Positions 1 through 23,754 of a DNA stretch of 64,000 nucleotides are shown here, piece after piece. The stretch's first letter is position 1; every line of letters starts with the position of its first letter. Both the position numbers and the translations under genes were made by a program. Origin of the DNA: Sphagnum compactum (lineage: Eukaryota; Bryophyta; Sphagnopsida; Sphagnales); the NCBI GenBank assembly GCA_965153455.1, contig OZ234503.1, forward strand, positions 7,532,157 through 7,596,156. Direction: 5' to 3'. The notes beneath the pieces were generated by a model. The model was not told where the DNA came from. It worked only from the letters and a program-made list of their open reading frames with translations, and made no database searches.

Positions 1-1025
1 ACCCAAGTACCTTTGCAACTTCAATATACGCCAGTCCAATAACTAATTGATTTTCTAATTTACATTTCAACAAATAGAATATATTCCTGAAGGTTCAATA
101 TTTTTGTTGACCCAAAACTTGTTTCTTGAAAAAAAATTTGTGAAAATTTCAACATTTTCAGAAAATAATATAATTTAGTGTAAAAAGCTGAAATGTGGTG
201 AAATTCCTCCCCAAGAACATTTTCTCCAAAATCAGAGGCAAATTGAAGCTCAAGTTTTGCTATGCAAATATCATTCAGTGCAACAAACTTATTATTCACA
301 TAACCACATTCAAGTTGAAGCTGAAGAGTGCTATGCATTCAATGCAAAAAGCCATCAAATATGTATTTTCTTCTGTGTCTGTCTAGATGTTTGTTGTGTG
401 TACAAATGTGAAGTGCTGTATGATGCGTCGTCAACTCCTCAGGTTTGCATACTCTTTCACCACTTGAAATTATGTTGTTTCCAATGTGTTTTCCTCACTC
501 CATCTAAAAGGCCATAATTTCAGCATTATTATATTCTTACACCAGAAAGCCCTGTGATTGTGCAAGCCTCAAAATTTCTTTCAAGTTGGATCATGTCTTG
601 TTCTCCTTCACTTCTCATTCACTTGCCTCATGAATCATATTCTTTGCAAGTAAGAAGATTTCTCATCCACTTGCCTCATGAACCATATCCTTGCTTCCCA
701 AGAAAGAAGATTTTCATGATTCCTTGGAGCAAGGTGGTGTTCAATGGTTGAAGGCATCCAGTTCAAGTGATTTGCACATAAACACAAGTCACACATCAAA
801 AAATTTGCAGGCAAAAATTATCTTCTTTTGTCAACTGGCCACTGCCACTGCAGCATCATCAGTCTGAAATACAAGGAGCAAGGGAAACAGACACTACTAG
901 AGACCAATGTTTTCAATTCCTTTTTTTGGCAAAGTTACAAAACTTGGTAAAATTTTCTTTCAAGAGAGTGAAGTAAATGTACAAGCATTTTTGGCAGGGG
1001 AATTTTACTCAAAGTCTGGTTCTCT
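1..1025. other. Downstream flank and 3' UTR side of PRP8
   Basis: No convincing coding sequence is visible on either strand. The stretch lies directly past the PRP8 stop codon and must hold its 3' UTR and polyadenylation site, which I cannot place. It contains one short tandem duplication, listed separately. Short open frames here have no recognisable domain. Confidence 0.5.
612..711. repeat. Two-copy tandem duplication of about 48 bp
   Basis: Two adjacent copies share the core CACTTGCCTCATGAA and both end in AAGAAGATTT. They differ by scattered substitutions and a few inserted bases. The duplication lies just beyond the PRP8 stop and may be in its 3' UTR. I see no function. Confidence 0.7.
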
Positions 1026-12998
<11,973 letters not shown>

Positions 12999-13289
12999 CT
13001 CAACTCTCGGTACCAAATCACAGCCCGCAAAACTGCATACTCCCTCCTCTCAAAGATCGCCTTGAGAGATCGTCTTTCTTTACCAAAATCCGCTGCTTCT
13101 ACACAAGCTTCGTTGCCGGAAAACTCAATCAAAAACCCCCGCAAACAAACGAACAAAGCTGCAAAGTATTATTCCTCAAAAGCCTTCCGCAAAATCTTCC
13201 GAGAGCTTCACGCGATCACTCGCTAGCTCGCTCGCGAAGAAAAAGAAGCTTTCACAAAACCCTCTCCTCGCGCGAGCGCGCTGCTTTGC

Positions 13290-13298
13290 AAACCCTAA
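13290..13298 (+). promoter_or_regulatory. Telo-box (AAACCCTAA)
   Basis: Exact plant telo-box, a short interstitial telomere-like motif common close to transcription starts of plant translation and RNA-processing genes. It lies about 290 bases upstream of the PRP8 start codon. The function is inferred from the motif only. Confidence 0.6.
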
Positions 13299-13353
13299 AA
13301 AGGATCATCCCCCCAAAAAGCAAAACATACAGATATTGTACAAGGTTCAGAAT

Positions 13354-13558
13354 GGTCGGTTGTCGGTTTCCTACCCACAAATGCGCGACGTGGCGCGACC
13401 TTATTGGCGGAAAAACCTAACTACCAATAGGAAGCGCCGAAACTCGGCACAGTTTGGTAAGTTGCTCAAGGGTCGGTTATCAGGTTTTGTCACAATTTTG
13501 ACGACGTGGCGAATATTCATTGGAGGAAAAAAGACATCTACCAATAGGAAGAGCCAAA
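13354..13558. repeat. Tandemly duplicated CCAAT-box promoter module
   Basis: Two copies of roughly 90 bp lie about 117 bp apart (13354-13445 and 13471-13558). Each carries GGTCGGTT, then CGACGTGGCG, then ATTGG, then ACCAATAGGAAG, so each has CCAAT boxes in both orientations plus an ACGTGG core. The spacing of the motifs is preserved between copies. A TATA-like TTTAAATA follows directly. The location between two divergent genes suggests a shared NF-Y-type regulatory module. That role is inferred. Confidence 0.7.
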
Positions 13559-13648
13559 TTTTAAATACCCCGGTCCCCCACGTTCCCCTATATCCGCGCG
13601 TCGTCTTCGTCTTCTTCATCGCGCGTTTTGATTTGATGCAGCTTTTTT

Positions 13649-13657
13649 TTAGGGTTT
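13649..13657 (-). promoter_or_regulatory. Telo-box in LSM12 leader region
   Basis: TTAGGGTTT on the plus strand, the complement of the telo-box. A second copy lies 30 bp further on. Both fall between the TATA-like sequences and the LSM12 start codon. Confidence 0.55.
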
Positions 13658-13678
13658 GGCGCTTCGGGCTCTGTGCGT

Positions 13679-13687
13679 TAGGGTTTG
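13679..13687 (-). promoter_or_regulatory. Second telo-box in LSM12 leader region
   Basis: TTAGGGTTT again, 30 bp after the preceding copy, within the likely 5' UTR of LSM12. Its pairing with the other copies supports a regulatory rather than chance origin. Confidence 0.55.
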
Positions 13688-13895
13688 CTTCCTCCATGCA
13701 ATCGCTGGTTTTTCCATTGCGATTGTACGCAAATCCTTGTTGTCAAAGCAGCTCTGCATTTCCGTTGTCGTCAATAGGGAGCAGAAGGAGACACACGCGG
13801 GGAGGTGCTTCTGTTTTCGGAGGTGAAATCCTCTGTGACACGGGGAGGTACTTCTATCTCCGGAGGTGAAACCCTCTGTGTCGAGTGACTAGCTC

Positions 13896-13898
<3 letters not shown>

Positions 13899-13932
<34 letters not shown>

Positions 13933-13936
13933 TGTT
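13899..13936. repeat. GT-dinucleotide microsatellite in LSM12 leader
   Basis: An almost uninterrupted TG run with one G insertion near the end. It sits about 180 bases before the LSM12 start codon and is probably transcribed. Length polymorphism is expected. Confidence 0.9.
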
Positions 13937-14114
13937 GTCTCGAGAGTTGTGGATTCTACGATGGCAGCGTTGCTGGAGCAAATGCCGGAGAGAAGCGGAT
14001 AAGAGAAAGAAGATAGCGGAAGTATAGACAAATAAGGCGAGTGTGTTGTTTTTTTTCTTTCTTTCATTCTTCTCTCCGGGGGGAAGGGTTTGTGTTTCGG
14101 AGCAAGAAAAGGCA

Positions 14115-17100
14115 ATGGAGGTAGTAACAGGCGGTGTGGATTATGTGGTGGGATGTCGTCTGGCGATCAAGACGACGCTTGGGGAGGACATTGAAGGCAC
14201 CGTGATAGCATACGACAATTCCAGCAAAATTGTGGTTATTCATATCCTCTTTTGCCCTTTCAAAGAATTTCACGGAATTGTTGGTTTCCGATTTGCTTCC
14301 GTGTTGTTGTTGTGTTGAGATTTTCTCTGCCTGCAATCACGTCAAGATGTTGCAGTCCAGGGTGTGGTTTTTGGAATCAAACTCTGCAATGCGATCATCT
14401 CTCTTCTTTCTTTCTTTACTTTGCTGGTAGACCCAGAATCATCAATTTGGCAATCTGCGATATGCTTACCATGTGGGTCAATTTTACACCTGCTGGATTC
14501 TCGTTGCAGTTTTTATGGTACTAGAGGGAGGGATCTCCTCCTCTTGCAGCAGAAAATGGATAATGCTTGTGTGGTACTGAAGAGAAGGATTTGTGCATCA
14601 TTCATTCCATTGCCACATTAAGCTTCCTGACTTTGAAATTGGGATCCTGGACACTGATACACCAACAATCCTTCTTGGAGTCTTAGCTACTATGTGAGGT
14701 TGGAGTGCAGCAGCTAATTGATAGCATAGCTATGTTGCTTGATTGTGAGCCAACGTCCTGACTGTGTCTTCCAGTTGTTTCTGGAAATGCTACAGAAAAC
14801 TCAGGATGCAGATGTTTGTACAACAGCTTGCAGGCATTTTGGGGCACAGTTGTTATACACTCATCTCCATGACTGTCAAAAGAGATGATGACAACAGTGG
14901 AAAGTCATGGCAGTAGCTCATCACTGCTATTTGTGATGAAGGTGGTGGTGGTGGTCTGAATCTTTGTGAGCAATACTCATAAGGGTATGAAGCCACTTGT
15001 TCTTTGTTGTTTTCAGTTTGTGTTGCTAGAACTGACAGAACAGTTTATCTTTGAAGTGTTGTTGTGCGGATTTTCTCTGCAATCTCTCATTGATCTGCGA
15101 ATTCATTACTTGCTTCATGGGCTGAATTGCCCTTGACTGCAACCCTAATAAGGTTTGCCTCACCAAAGGACTGTGGTTTGATGTCTTATACAGAAAGAAG
15201 ACCTGCTACTTTCTATCCTTTTAGCCAATCCTAGCAATAATGAGATCACTAGATGAGCTTGCTGCTGAAAGAGTGGGGCTTCCACCTCCTCAAGGGAAGA
15301 ACAGGCAAGTGCATTGCTGCTAGTGGGTGGTTTGGAAGTGTCAACTGTGAAAGGTGGTCACAGTGGCCCTAAGATTGTGTGTGCATAATTCATTTATATC
15401 TGTCTTGGTATTCTTCTTCTACTGCTTCTTCTATTTCTGCTTTTATCTTTGGAGAAACTGTCTTTTTGCCTCCTTGACCAAGAAGTAAACAGGAAGGCAG
15501 TTCAGGAGCCCGGCGGGACTTGCGCTTTCTGAAGGTCAACTATGTGAAAGATGTGACATTACTGGGGCAATCTGAGGATCTCTTTGAGTTGAAAAACCCC
15601 TACATTGACATGGTTAGCCTACGCAACCGTGAAGAAGCTGCCATCAGGTATCTCTTCTCTTCTTCTCTCTATTCTTGAATCAAGTTTCTGCCAGTTTTTT
15701 TGGAGACATATTTTGGACTCAGTTCAGTCAGAAATGGATTGAGAAGCACATGAAGCGTTCATGACTGCACCTCACCTCTATGTCCAACTTTATGGTTCAC
15801 AAGACCATCTTGAAACAGGGCAGCAGGCATCCGATTCTGTTACAGTATTCATATACAGTATTGATTTCGAGGCAAACAGCATGTACCCCCTGACCATCAT
15901 CAAAGAGTACTTGTGATGAGATCTTCAGAGTGAAGACCTTCATTCCCTTCTAGAATTGAGATACAACACCAGGAATAGGAGATACAGTCAAGAATGCTTG
16001 CCATGCTGGCATGCTAAACATGTTTCTCTTCATTTTGCATTTGTGACAAAATTTCTCAGGGTTGTGCTGATGTGAGTTTCAGAGAAATTAATATGTAGTC
16101 AGCTTTCACCTTGTGACAACTGTTTGACATATCAATGACACTTGTTAATAGTAGGAAGGCTTGATTCAAAAGGCAAGCTTAATCTGGAAAACTCATGCAG
16201 AGACTAGAGAGAATGGGAAAAAAGTGAATAATGCAAGCATGTAAGATAACATGGGTTGTACTCATGAATTATTTCCTAGATAGTCAAGCAGAAAAAATGT
16301 CTGGTGGAAAGGATTTGAAGCATAATATTGGGCATATACACCCTCTTGAACACAGCATTGGATGGCTGAGGCCAGAGGGAAGTGTTCATGTGAGCTTTGC
16401 ATTGCAGCCACAGGAATGAAAGCATTTCAGAGTTTTTATTCATGTTTGATGCCAGATGGCTTGTGTAGCACCTTATTTGTTCTAGTGGATGCGGGAATCC
16501 TTTGTCTTGCAGGCAAGCAGAGGCAGAGGCTGAGAGGATTGGAGTAGGAGTAACACAGGAAGCCCAAGACATTTTTGACGCCCTATCTAAAACGTAAGCT
16601 CCTCATTTCTCACATTCTCAGGTGCAAAGAAACTTATTATTGGCTGCCAAAGACATTTGACCAGGAATCAGCCTGGTTTTGCAGGAGAGTGAAACAGTGA
16701 ACCCTTGGCACTACTAAACAGTTGTTTTCTTGGGATTCTTGCTTGTGTGTAAATGTTTTGTTTTCTGTCAAAGTTTGGTCTTACAGCTTAGTCAAAGAGT
16801 ACTAACAAGGCTCTGGTGGGGGACAGGCTCCCTGTTAGATGGGAGAAGACTGCAATACTGGTCATGAATGAAGTGCGTGTGAGTCACCCCTACCTTCCCG
16901 ACAATGTTCTTGGTGGCCCACCTGCTGCCAATGAGCGAGTCCGAAAAGTGGTAAGATCTTGCTCTATGCCACAAGGCTGCATTCATTGGTCAACTTTGAG
17001 GGAGCTGGTGATTCAATTCCTGAACTAAGCCCCAAGTAGCACATAGCTGGAGTTTGTTAAAATTGTGTCTGTAAGCCATTCCTTATACGTTGTGCTCCTG

Positions 17101-17617
17101 TTGAACCAGCCCATTTGATGCATTTTTTTTCCAAGGATTGTCCAGATTCAAAAGCAAAATGTTTCTGAGAGTGATGATAGGGCTGACAAGGAGATGTAGC
17201 TGTAGCTTTGTGAAACCCTGGTATGGTGAAGAAGAATATCTCCTTGTGGGTGGACCATGCATCCACAAATCTTTTGCCTTGAGTTTCACACTTCACATTT
17301 GCTTGGAGTGTTCCTTGGTCTTTCATGACTTGGCCGAGGTCTGTTACTTTGCCTGAGTGATAGACACATCTGTTAGTTTCAAGGAAGGTATCCTTGTGTG
17401 GAATTTGATGTGGTGGTTGTAGTTCAAAGTGGTAGTAGATCCTTGCTTGAAACATGTAGAAGAAGACTATTGACCATTCTCCAAGTCAAAGCTTGGCACT
17501 GAACTGTACTGTAATATGATCATTGCTGCTTTGAGCCACTTACTGAGAAAGTTGAATGATTGTATTTTGCAGTTGGAGTTGGAGAGGAAGAGGTTACAGT
17601 CAAGGGTCAGTGGATAA
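14115..17617 (+). CDS. LSM12: LSM12 homologue, five coding exons
   Basis: RNA-associated protein with an N-terminal Lsm fold and a C-terminal anticodon-binding-like (AD) domain. Exons: 14115-14234, 15493-15647, 16513-16593, 16827-16950, 17573-17617, total 525 nt, 174 residues. Exon 1 encodes the Lsm strand region ([16 protein letters not shown]), exon 2 the rest of the Lsm fold ([11 protein letters not shown]), and exons 3-4 the AD domain ([20 protein letters not shown], then PVRW and VMNEV). The last exon encodes [13 protein letters not shown] before TAA. Junctions 2-3, 3-4 and 4-5 are firm. The exon 1-2 junction is less sure: donor GTG|GTTATT and acceptor AAACAG|GAAGG keep frame but leave out one or two residues usual in the family. 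The start is the first ATG after a long leader with telo-boxes. It is divergent from PRP8. Confidence 0.9.
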
Positions 17618-19177
17618 AAGGTGCACTGTGGAAGAAACTCCTGGCAAGCCTCTCTTGTGCTGGTGGGCGGAGATGGTGGCCGTCTGTGAACTGTCACTTC
17701 TGCCAATCACTCCTCAGAGGCCACAAAGGTGGCCAGCTTTGCATCTGGGTTTTTTAGGGGTAGTTTTGGTCAGGGATGTATTGCCACATGAGTCTCTCCA
17801 CATGAGTTATTTGGGATACCCTTGGCCTGCACTGCTTGGCTCAGAATGTGTCACATTTGTGGCACTTTCTTTCTTTCTGTTGTCTTCATATTGAGTTGCT
17901 GATTGGTGGGCATCTGGAGAGAGAATGGTTGTGGATTTGTTGTGACACCGCTGAAAAGCTCTCATGTGCCTTCATCTCCACAAATTGCATCACAGGGTTG
18001 ATGTGATAATCCATGTTGGGTTCTCAACACCAAGAAAAGCTTTTCTGGGCTGTGGGTCCGTGTGAAAAGCTTATGATGAATTCAGCCATTTGTGACCATA
18101 CTTCACACATTATCTCTTGTTCACAAGGGGCGTTCAGTTGATTAAGCCTGCTATGTGCAGATGGTACCTAGAATGTACAGAAGCAGGACAAAAGGAGCTT
18201 TTGTTGAGCTTCACTCCTGCTGTGATGAATAAAAAGTTCATATGGTCCCCCGTGCATGAACAGTGCATCAGTTTCTACAGTGTATCTATACATCATGCAT
18301 CATGTTTGCTATGTTTAACAAGACTTCTGTTCCTTTTACCCACTGTCTCAAACAGGCATCACCTCGGCTGAGAAGCCTGTAGACTCCCAAAAGCATGTTA
18401 GTTGGTTTGGTGTTTGGAGCACAACATGGTGGTGAGACATCATTTCCCCTTCTTTGAAATTTGCAGACTCTGAGCAAATGGGTTACTTTTGGCTGCTTCA
18501 ACTTTTGGCTACAATGCTGTACAGCTAACAAAGCAAACCTTCAATGGATTTGCAGCCCATCTCCTCTAAAAATGTGTTGGTTCTCTTTGCTTTCCCCCTT
18601 CCCTGATCATCATCTGAGGGAATTTTGGATTGTACTAACTTTGCTTCTGAACAAGACTGGGATCATTTCAGACATCAAATCTGTTTCAAGATTGAAGAAA
18701 CATTCGGAGGGAACATGCTTTGGTATTGTACCTATCTTATCTTGTTCAATACCATTCAATCAAGATCCAGAAGATGGCTGACTGAAGGTATGAGATTCAT
18801 CATACAAGCAGTAGTCAGCTACTAGATACAATAGAAATTTCTTGGGTCTTGAAGGAATGCAGATTTTATCTGGGATGCATATGTGTGAGTTGTAATGTCT
18901 TCTTGGCATTCTTGAGTTACTAAGAGTGTAATGGGTTGTTCCTTGGGTGTCATCAAGCCAGTCTGCTTTGACAGAAACTGAGTGTAACTGCCATCTTCCA
19001 ACTTCCTCTTCCTTCTCCCTCCTCTTTCTTCCTTGACCTAGTTTCAGCTGCACTCACCCCTCTGAATGATGCACTGTGTAATTTCAGGTTCAAAGATCTC
19101 GTGCACCAACATGCACAAATTGCAGGCCTTAGGGATGATGATGAGATTATAGGGGATGGTTGTTGTTGTTGGTGCAC
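17618..19177 (+). other. Spacer between LSM12 stop and RSPH9 start
   Basis: About 1.6 kb without a supported gene. It must hold the LSM12 3' UTR, the RSPH9 promoter and the RSPH9 leader. No clear TATA box, tRNA or repeat stands out. Open frames here show no domain and are not continued by plausible splice sites. Confidence 0.5.
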
Positions 19178-21012
19178 ATGGATAGCAACCTGACCTTGAC
19201 TTTGGAGGCCCTGGCATCATGTGGATGTGTGATCCCATCAGAGCATAGAGCAGGCTTAGATATCTCCCTCAAGGTCAAGAAGATGGATGCAGGGTTGCAA
19301 AGCCTTGCATTTTGGGGCCGCATTTTCACTACCACAGGGAAAGATTACTTGCTTGCTGAGGGCTGTGTTAGTGCTAAGCGCATTGGCAGAAAGCTCAACT
19401 TTGACCTCAAATACTATTTCAGGTGAGAAGTTGATAGAAACTGAGCTTTTGGGTTGCATGTGTGTGCCATGTGCGTAGTACAGAAAGTGTACAGTGATGA
19501 GACAGAAGGAAGTTTAATGATTTTGTTTGTGTTGTTGGTATGCAGTCAAAATGGAGTGCAGTGGCTGGATTTGCAGGCGCCACTAACAGAAGAGAGGTAT
19601 GAGTTGTGCAAGCAATGCAAAGGCCCTTTCACAGGTGACCCCAGTAATAAATTCTTTGTCATCCCGGAGCCTCCTCAACCTTCAGAATTTGATGAGAGTA
19701 ACGATCTTTTTCCACCCCCCTCCGCCCCCCTTTCTCTCTGAAAACCATATGCACGCTAAAACTCAAAACTTCCATGTCTGGGTAATTGTAGATTGCATGC
19801 ACCTGCAATATAGCTAACCTAATTTCAGTCGCTTGCCATTTTCATACATTTTCTATTACAGATTGAATTGTAAGTTTTTGGGTTGATATTGTTTTGCCGA
19901 TTCAGTGGTGATCTTGATAAGCATAGAGTTGTACATATCTGCATACAGATTACCTACATTTTGATCTTGTGTTTGCAGCTTTGATGAGTTTTATATTACA
20001 GATTGAGCTTTAGTTTTTGGGTGTGATGTGTTTTGGCGAGTCTTGCAGTGATAGAGCCAGCATTGATAGGGGACAAGTCAGGCTCATCACCCACAGATGA
20101 GAAGGGTACTACATCAGAGGAGGAACAACCAGAGCCTGTGACAGACGAGAGCACAGCACCAGCCACAGAAGATGAAGATGCTAGTGATGAGCCTCCTGGT
20201 GTCGGTGAAGAAGCTAAAGTGTGCACCACTGTGTTTTTTTCTTTACTCAAAGCTCATGTCACTTCTACTGCAAAGTGAAAGTTGAGCTACCTAGCTAGCT
20301 ATCTATCTACTCTCAAATTTTGTCACCTTTTCGTTTTACCATGTCAATTCTTTTGTAATCCCAAACCTTTCAACATGGTTTTGCTGCATCATGTGACTAG
20401 GTCATAGAAGATGAGGAAGTTGTGGAAGGAGAGGAAGGTGAAGAAGGTGAGGGAGAAGAGATACCCAAGGGTACTGAGGTGCCTGAGGTTAGCCCACCAT
20501 ATCTCCCCACCACATCCATCTTTCTCTTCTGACAATGTGCGGGATTTTCCAGATGGAGATTGTTGTGACAAGTATTGGGTACCAGAGTGTTGTGCTGGAT
20601 TTCAATTTTGATTTGCAGGCTTTAATTCTTGGGAAGTCCTCTTACAAACCAATTGACATGAACTTTGATTTTTTGTATTTTTGCTGGGTGAACATCTCAA
20701 TTGGTAGATGGTACTTGATCATTTTGAGCATCAGATTTATGAATTTTGTAGCAGTTGGAAAGACTAGCAGCATTGATGAAGATGGTGGATGAAGATTGTG
20801 GAGTTGTACCTTACAATGCCTTAGTGATGACTCCAGCAAATGTCCTTGTCAAAAACACCACTTTCTCAGGTCTCCTCTTCTCATATTTGCCTCTTTTGTT
20901 TGTTCAGTCTTCATATCAAATTTGCATATCAAATTGAAATACGCATGCATTTTTTCTCTCTATCTCTATTCAAAAAAACTTATTTTCAGTCTTTTTCTCT
21001 CTATATATAGGG

Positions 21013-21066
<54 letters not shown>

Positions 21067-21679
21067 AGCTAATTTGCATCAAAGGGAATGCCGAAAAAAT
21101 TTATGTAATGGGTTTTTGCTTGTGATTAAAGGGCCAAAATTTATTGATGAGCTTGATTCCTATTGCCACCTTTTCAAGGGCTATCAGGAAGCACCCATTT
21201 CCAAGGATCTTCCAGGTAATGGTCTCTTCTTATTCAATTTTTTTTACCATTTTGATTTCTCACTCTTACACCATTTTGAATCATAGACATGTGATTTCTC
21301 AATCCAGGACTTTCTTGAATCATAGAGATGTGATTTCTCAATTCTAAACCTTATTAAATCATAGACACATGATTTCTCAATCTAAAACCTTTGTGAATAG
21401 TGTGATTTCTCAATCTTAAACCATGAATCCTACACATAGAAACTTAGCAATATGCACATGTACTAGAATTTTTCTATGGAAAAAAGTTCAACAACAAAAG
21501 CAACAATTGTGGTAGGTTCATGGAGCATACATGCAATCCCTTTGCAAAGAGATGTGATTGTGCGAAGCCTTTTGTGGCCCGGCTACTTCATGTATTACTC
21601 AGACACAGGTAAAGACTATGGATCTGGTTATTTTGGTATGGGGGAAAAGAACAAGGACATTGCTTTTTGTGTGCCTTGA
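19178..21679 (+). CDS. RSPH9: Radial spoke head protein 9 (RSPH9/RSP9), eight coding exons
   Basis: Structural subunit of the radial spoke head in motile 9+2 axonemes. In a land plant this means the sperm flagellum. Exons: 19178-19422, 19546-19697, 20049-20218, 20401-20487, 20553-20578, 20763-20869, 21132-21215, 21516-21679, total 1035 nt, 344 residues. Family landmarks in order: SLAFWGRI near residue 50, the GDPS segment in exon 2, MEIVV before CGVVPYNALVMTP, and the C-terminal RSLLWPGYFMYY with GYFGMGEKNKD. Animal and green-algal homologues are about 270 residues. The extra length is an acidic Glu/Asp-rich insert in exons 3-4. The acceptor of exon 6 is the weakest call; TTGGAAAG|ACTAG keeps frame. 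Upstream open frame without ATG was excluded. Convergent with SEC22. Confidence 0.9.
21016..21063. repeat. TC-dinucleotide microsatellite in RSPH9 intron 6
   Basis: An uninterrupted CT run of about 48 bases inside the intron between 20869 and 21132. It lies about 70 bases before the next exon, so it may act as an unusually long upstream pyrimidine tract. Confidence 0.92.
21278..21425. repeat. 39-bp minisatellite in RSPH9 intron 7
   Basis: Almost four copies of a 39-bp unit whose core is TGATTTCTCAATC and which starts with GAATCATAGA. Copies start at about 21278, 21317, 21356 and 21393. Divergence is low, so the expansion is probably recent. It is intronic and noncoding. Confidence 0.85.
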
Positions 21680-23754
21680 AAAACGGAAATCAAGCAACCA
21701 AAGTTCCCTCCATAAGTTTCCCCCACATGAAAGATGTTGAAATCTGTTTCTTATTGTTTATGGATGGATAAAAGGTTTGTAAATTGTCTTTTTCTAAACA
21801 TGAAGAACTGTGATCAAATACTTCACTCATATTGCAACATGGTGATCAAGAAACCATGAAAGTACTTTTTGAAAACAAGAATTTTAATGCATTCTACACA
21901 CAAGAAGTAACCATTGATAAACACAAAAGTATGAAGTAGAATGTGGGGATCGAAAAGCTTGTGAAATACCTATAAGTACTTGAAGTTTTGCCATAAAGCA
22001 TTATGGGGAAATCAAAATCAATCATGCATAAGGAGATTCTTTAAATGAACTTGGTCCTTAGCTATTGTGATGTTGAATACTTCAGCACAAAACATTCTTT
22101 GAAAAACAATGTTGAAACATCGTTGTTATTCCTTTTTAGTGATGTTGTCCTACATAAAATTAAATTTTTTAAAATTTATTCTGCTTTTGAACATTAAAGT
22201 TCATTTTATTGATTTTCTTAAAGAATGTTTCAAATACTAAAGTACGTATGAGCGCATGGAGGAACATTGACCAAAGAGGGTAGTTGGATTCTCTATTCTT
22301 TAATAAACATATGTCACTAAGCATCTAGTCTGCAAGCCTTTCTACAACAAGTTCTATGTCACATTGCACATTAAATAACACATGGGCAAAAGCACGACAT
22401 CAAGGTCATTAAAATAAACTAAAAAACCATACAATGAGAAGGCCCCAATAGTAAAGCAAAAGTAAAAGGAACTATTGGAATCCCAAACAATGCTCAAGAT
22501 AAAGAAAAGCTAGATCTCCAAAGTGCTGAGAATCTCTAGAAAAAGTTGGATATATGACAAAGAAGTGGACAGAGTAACCTTCACAATCCTAGATGCACAA
22601 AGCTTCTGAATCTTATTACTCTGTATTCTTTTAATGGTGCTTTCACATCTCCATTAAACCACCCATGAAAACCTCCAATAGAAAATCACAAAACATGGGA
22701 TATAACCTTCAAACATGCGCAACTCATCTTGGCAGTCCTACATGACCATTAAATAATGAACACTCATATCCTAAAGGTGGACATGATCCAAACACAAACT
22801 TCACCAAAAGGTACTAAGTAGAAGTAAAAGATTCCACAACCCAGCAGTTGTAGCAACTCATCACTCCTAACTCATGATGAAGATGACTGTCCACACTTTG
22901 TGAGCAAGTTTTGTAGGGATAGGACCTCATTCATTGTGGAGATTTCTCTACAAATCTCATATATATATGTATGTATGAATGAATGTATAGTACTGCATTA
23001 TGAATCTCTCAAGGCACTATCCATGGAAATAAAGCAATGCAAGGATGCCAAACACAACAATCAACTGGAGTGGTGATGATTAAAGAAGTAAACATGGTGC
23101 ATATATGTTAGTCAAACCTGCTTCTGTCATAGGAAATAATTCATGCACCACAGCAAAATCAGAAGCAAACATTGACCAAAGATATTTCTTATGCTTTTTG
23201 AAACAACTCAACATGACTCTCTACAATAGTGAAAATTTTAAGCCTAGCATCAAGAATATTAGCCGCCCAATAGTTTGAAATATCGCTTGCCTTCTGTTTG
23301 TTATTGTTGGTCTTGTTCTGTGGCATCAGGAAAACTGCACAGAGGATTTGGACTTCAGAAAATAAAGATCCCACCATCAAAAATCATCCAACTCATCAGT
23401 AAAAACTCATTTGATGTTCCATATAATCGAATGCTCTTCCCCTTCATCCTCCTCTTCACAAACAACAGCATGCCAATTAAAGTTTCTCCATCCGATACTA
23501 CATTTGGACAGGCCTACACTACCGTTAATGCCGTCACTGCAAGCAAACTACTTCAGTAATGATGAAGACATACAAGAATCATATGGTGCTAAATCACAGA
23601 ATTCCTCTCTCTACTCAAAGAACTGTGTGCTAGACCTGTGGTTTAACAGTTACTGTGCACAGATAAAGAGTCAGTGTCCCCATTTTTTGGGTACATATTT
23701 TGGTAATAGCTCAGGCATAATCAAGAATAGTTTGACGCCAAAATGATATACCAG
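21680..23754. other. Intergenic region between convergent RSPH9 and SEC22
   Basis: About 2.1 kb. It should contain both 3' UTRs. Scattered short open frames have no recognisable domain. No mobile element ends or RNA gene were found. Confidence 0.5.

Larger units (their letters stand above)
12999..14114. promoter_or_regulatory. Divergent promoter shared by PRP8 and LSM12
   Basis: About 1.1 kb separates the two start codons, which point away from each other. It holds three telo-boxes, a duplicated CCAAT-containing module, AT-rich TATA-like sequences near 13558 and 13583, and a GT-dinucleotide run in the LSM12 leader. The GC-rich, CpG-rich stretch at about 13200-13280 lies in the PRP8 leader. 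Both genes are expected to be broadly expressed. Transcription start sites cannot be fixed from sequence. Confidence 0.7.

Noticed and set aside
13336-13869. 177-residue plus-strand frame upstream of LSM12
   Set aside because: It runs through the duplicated promoter module and the leader, and shows no domain. It may contain upstream open frames of the LSM12 leader, but no gene is supported.
19085-19177. In-frame upstream extension of RSPH9 exon 1
   Set aside because: The frame is open but has no ATG before 19178, and the product from 19178 aligns with the family N-terminus. Treated as leader.
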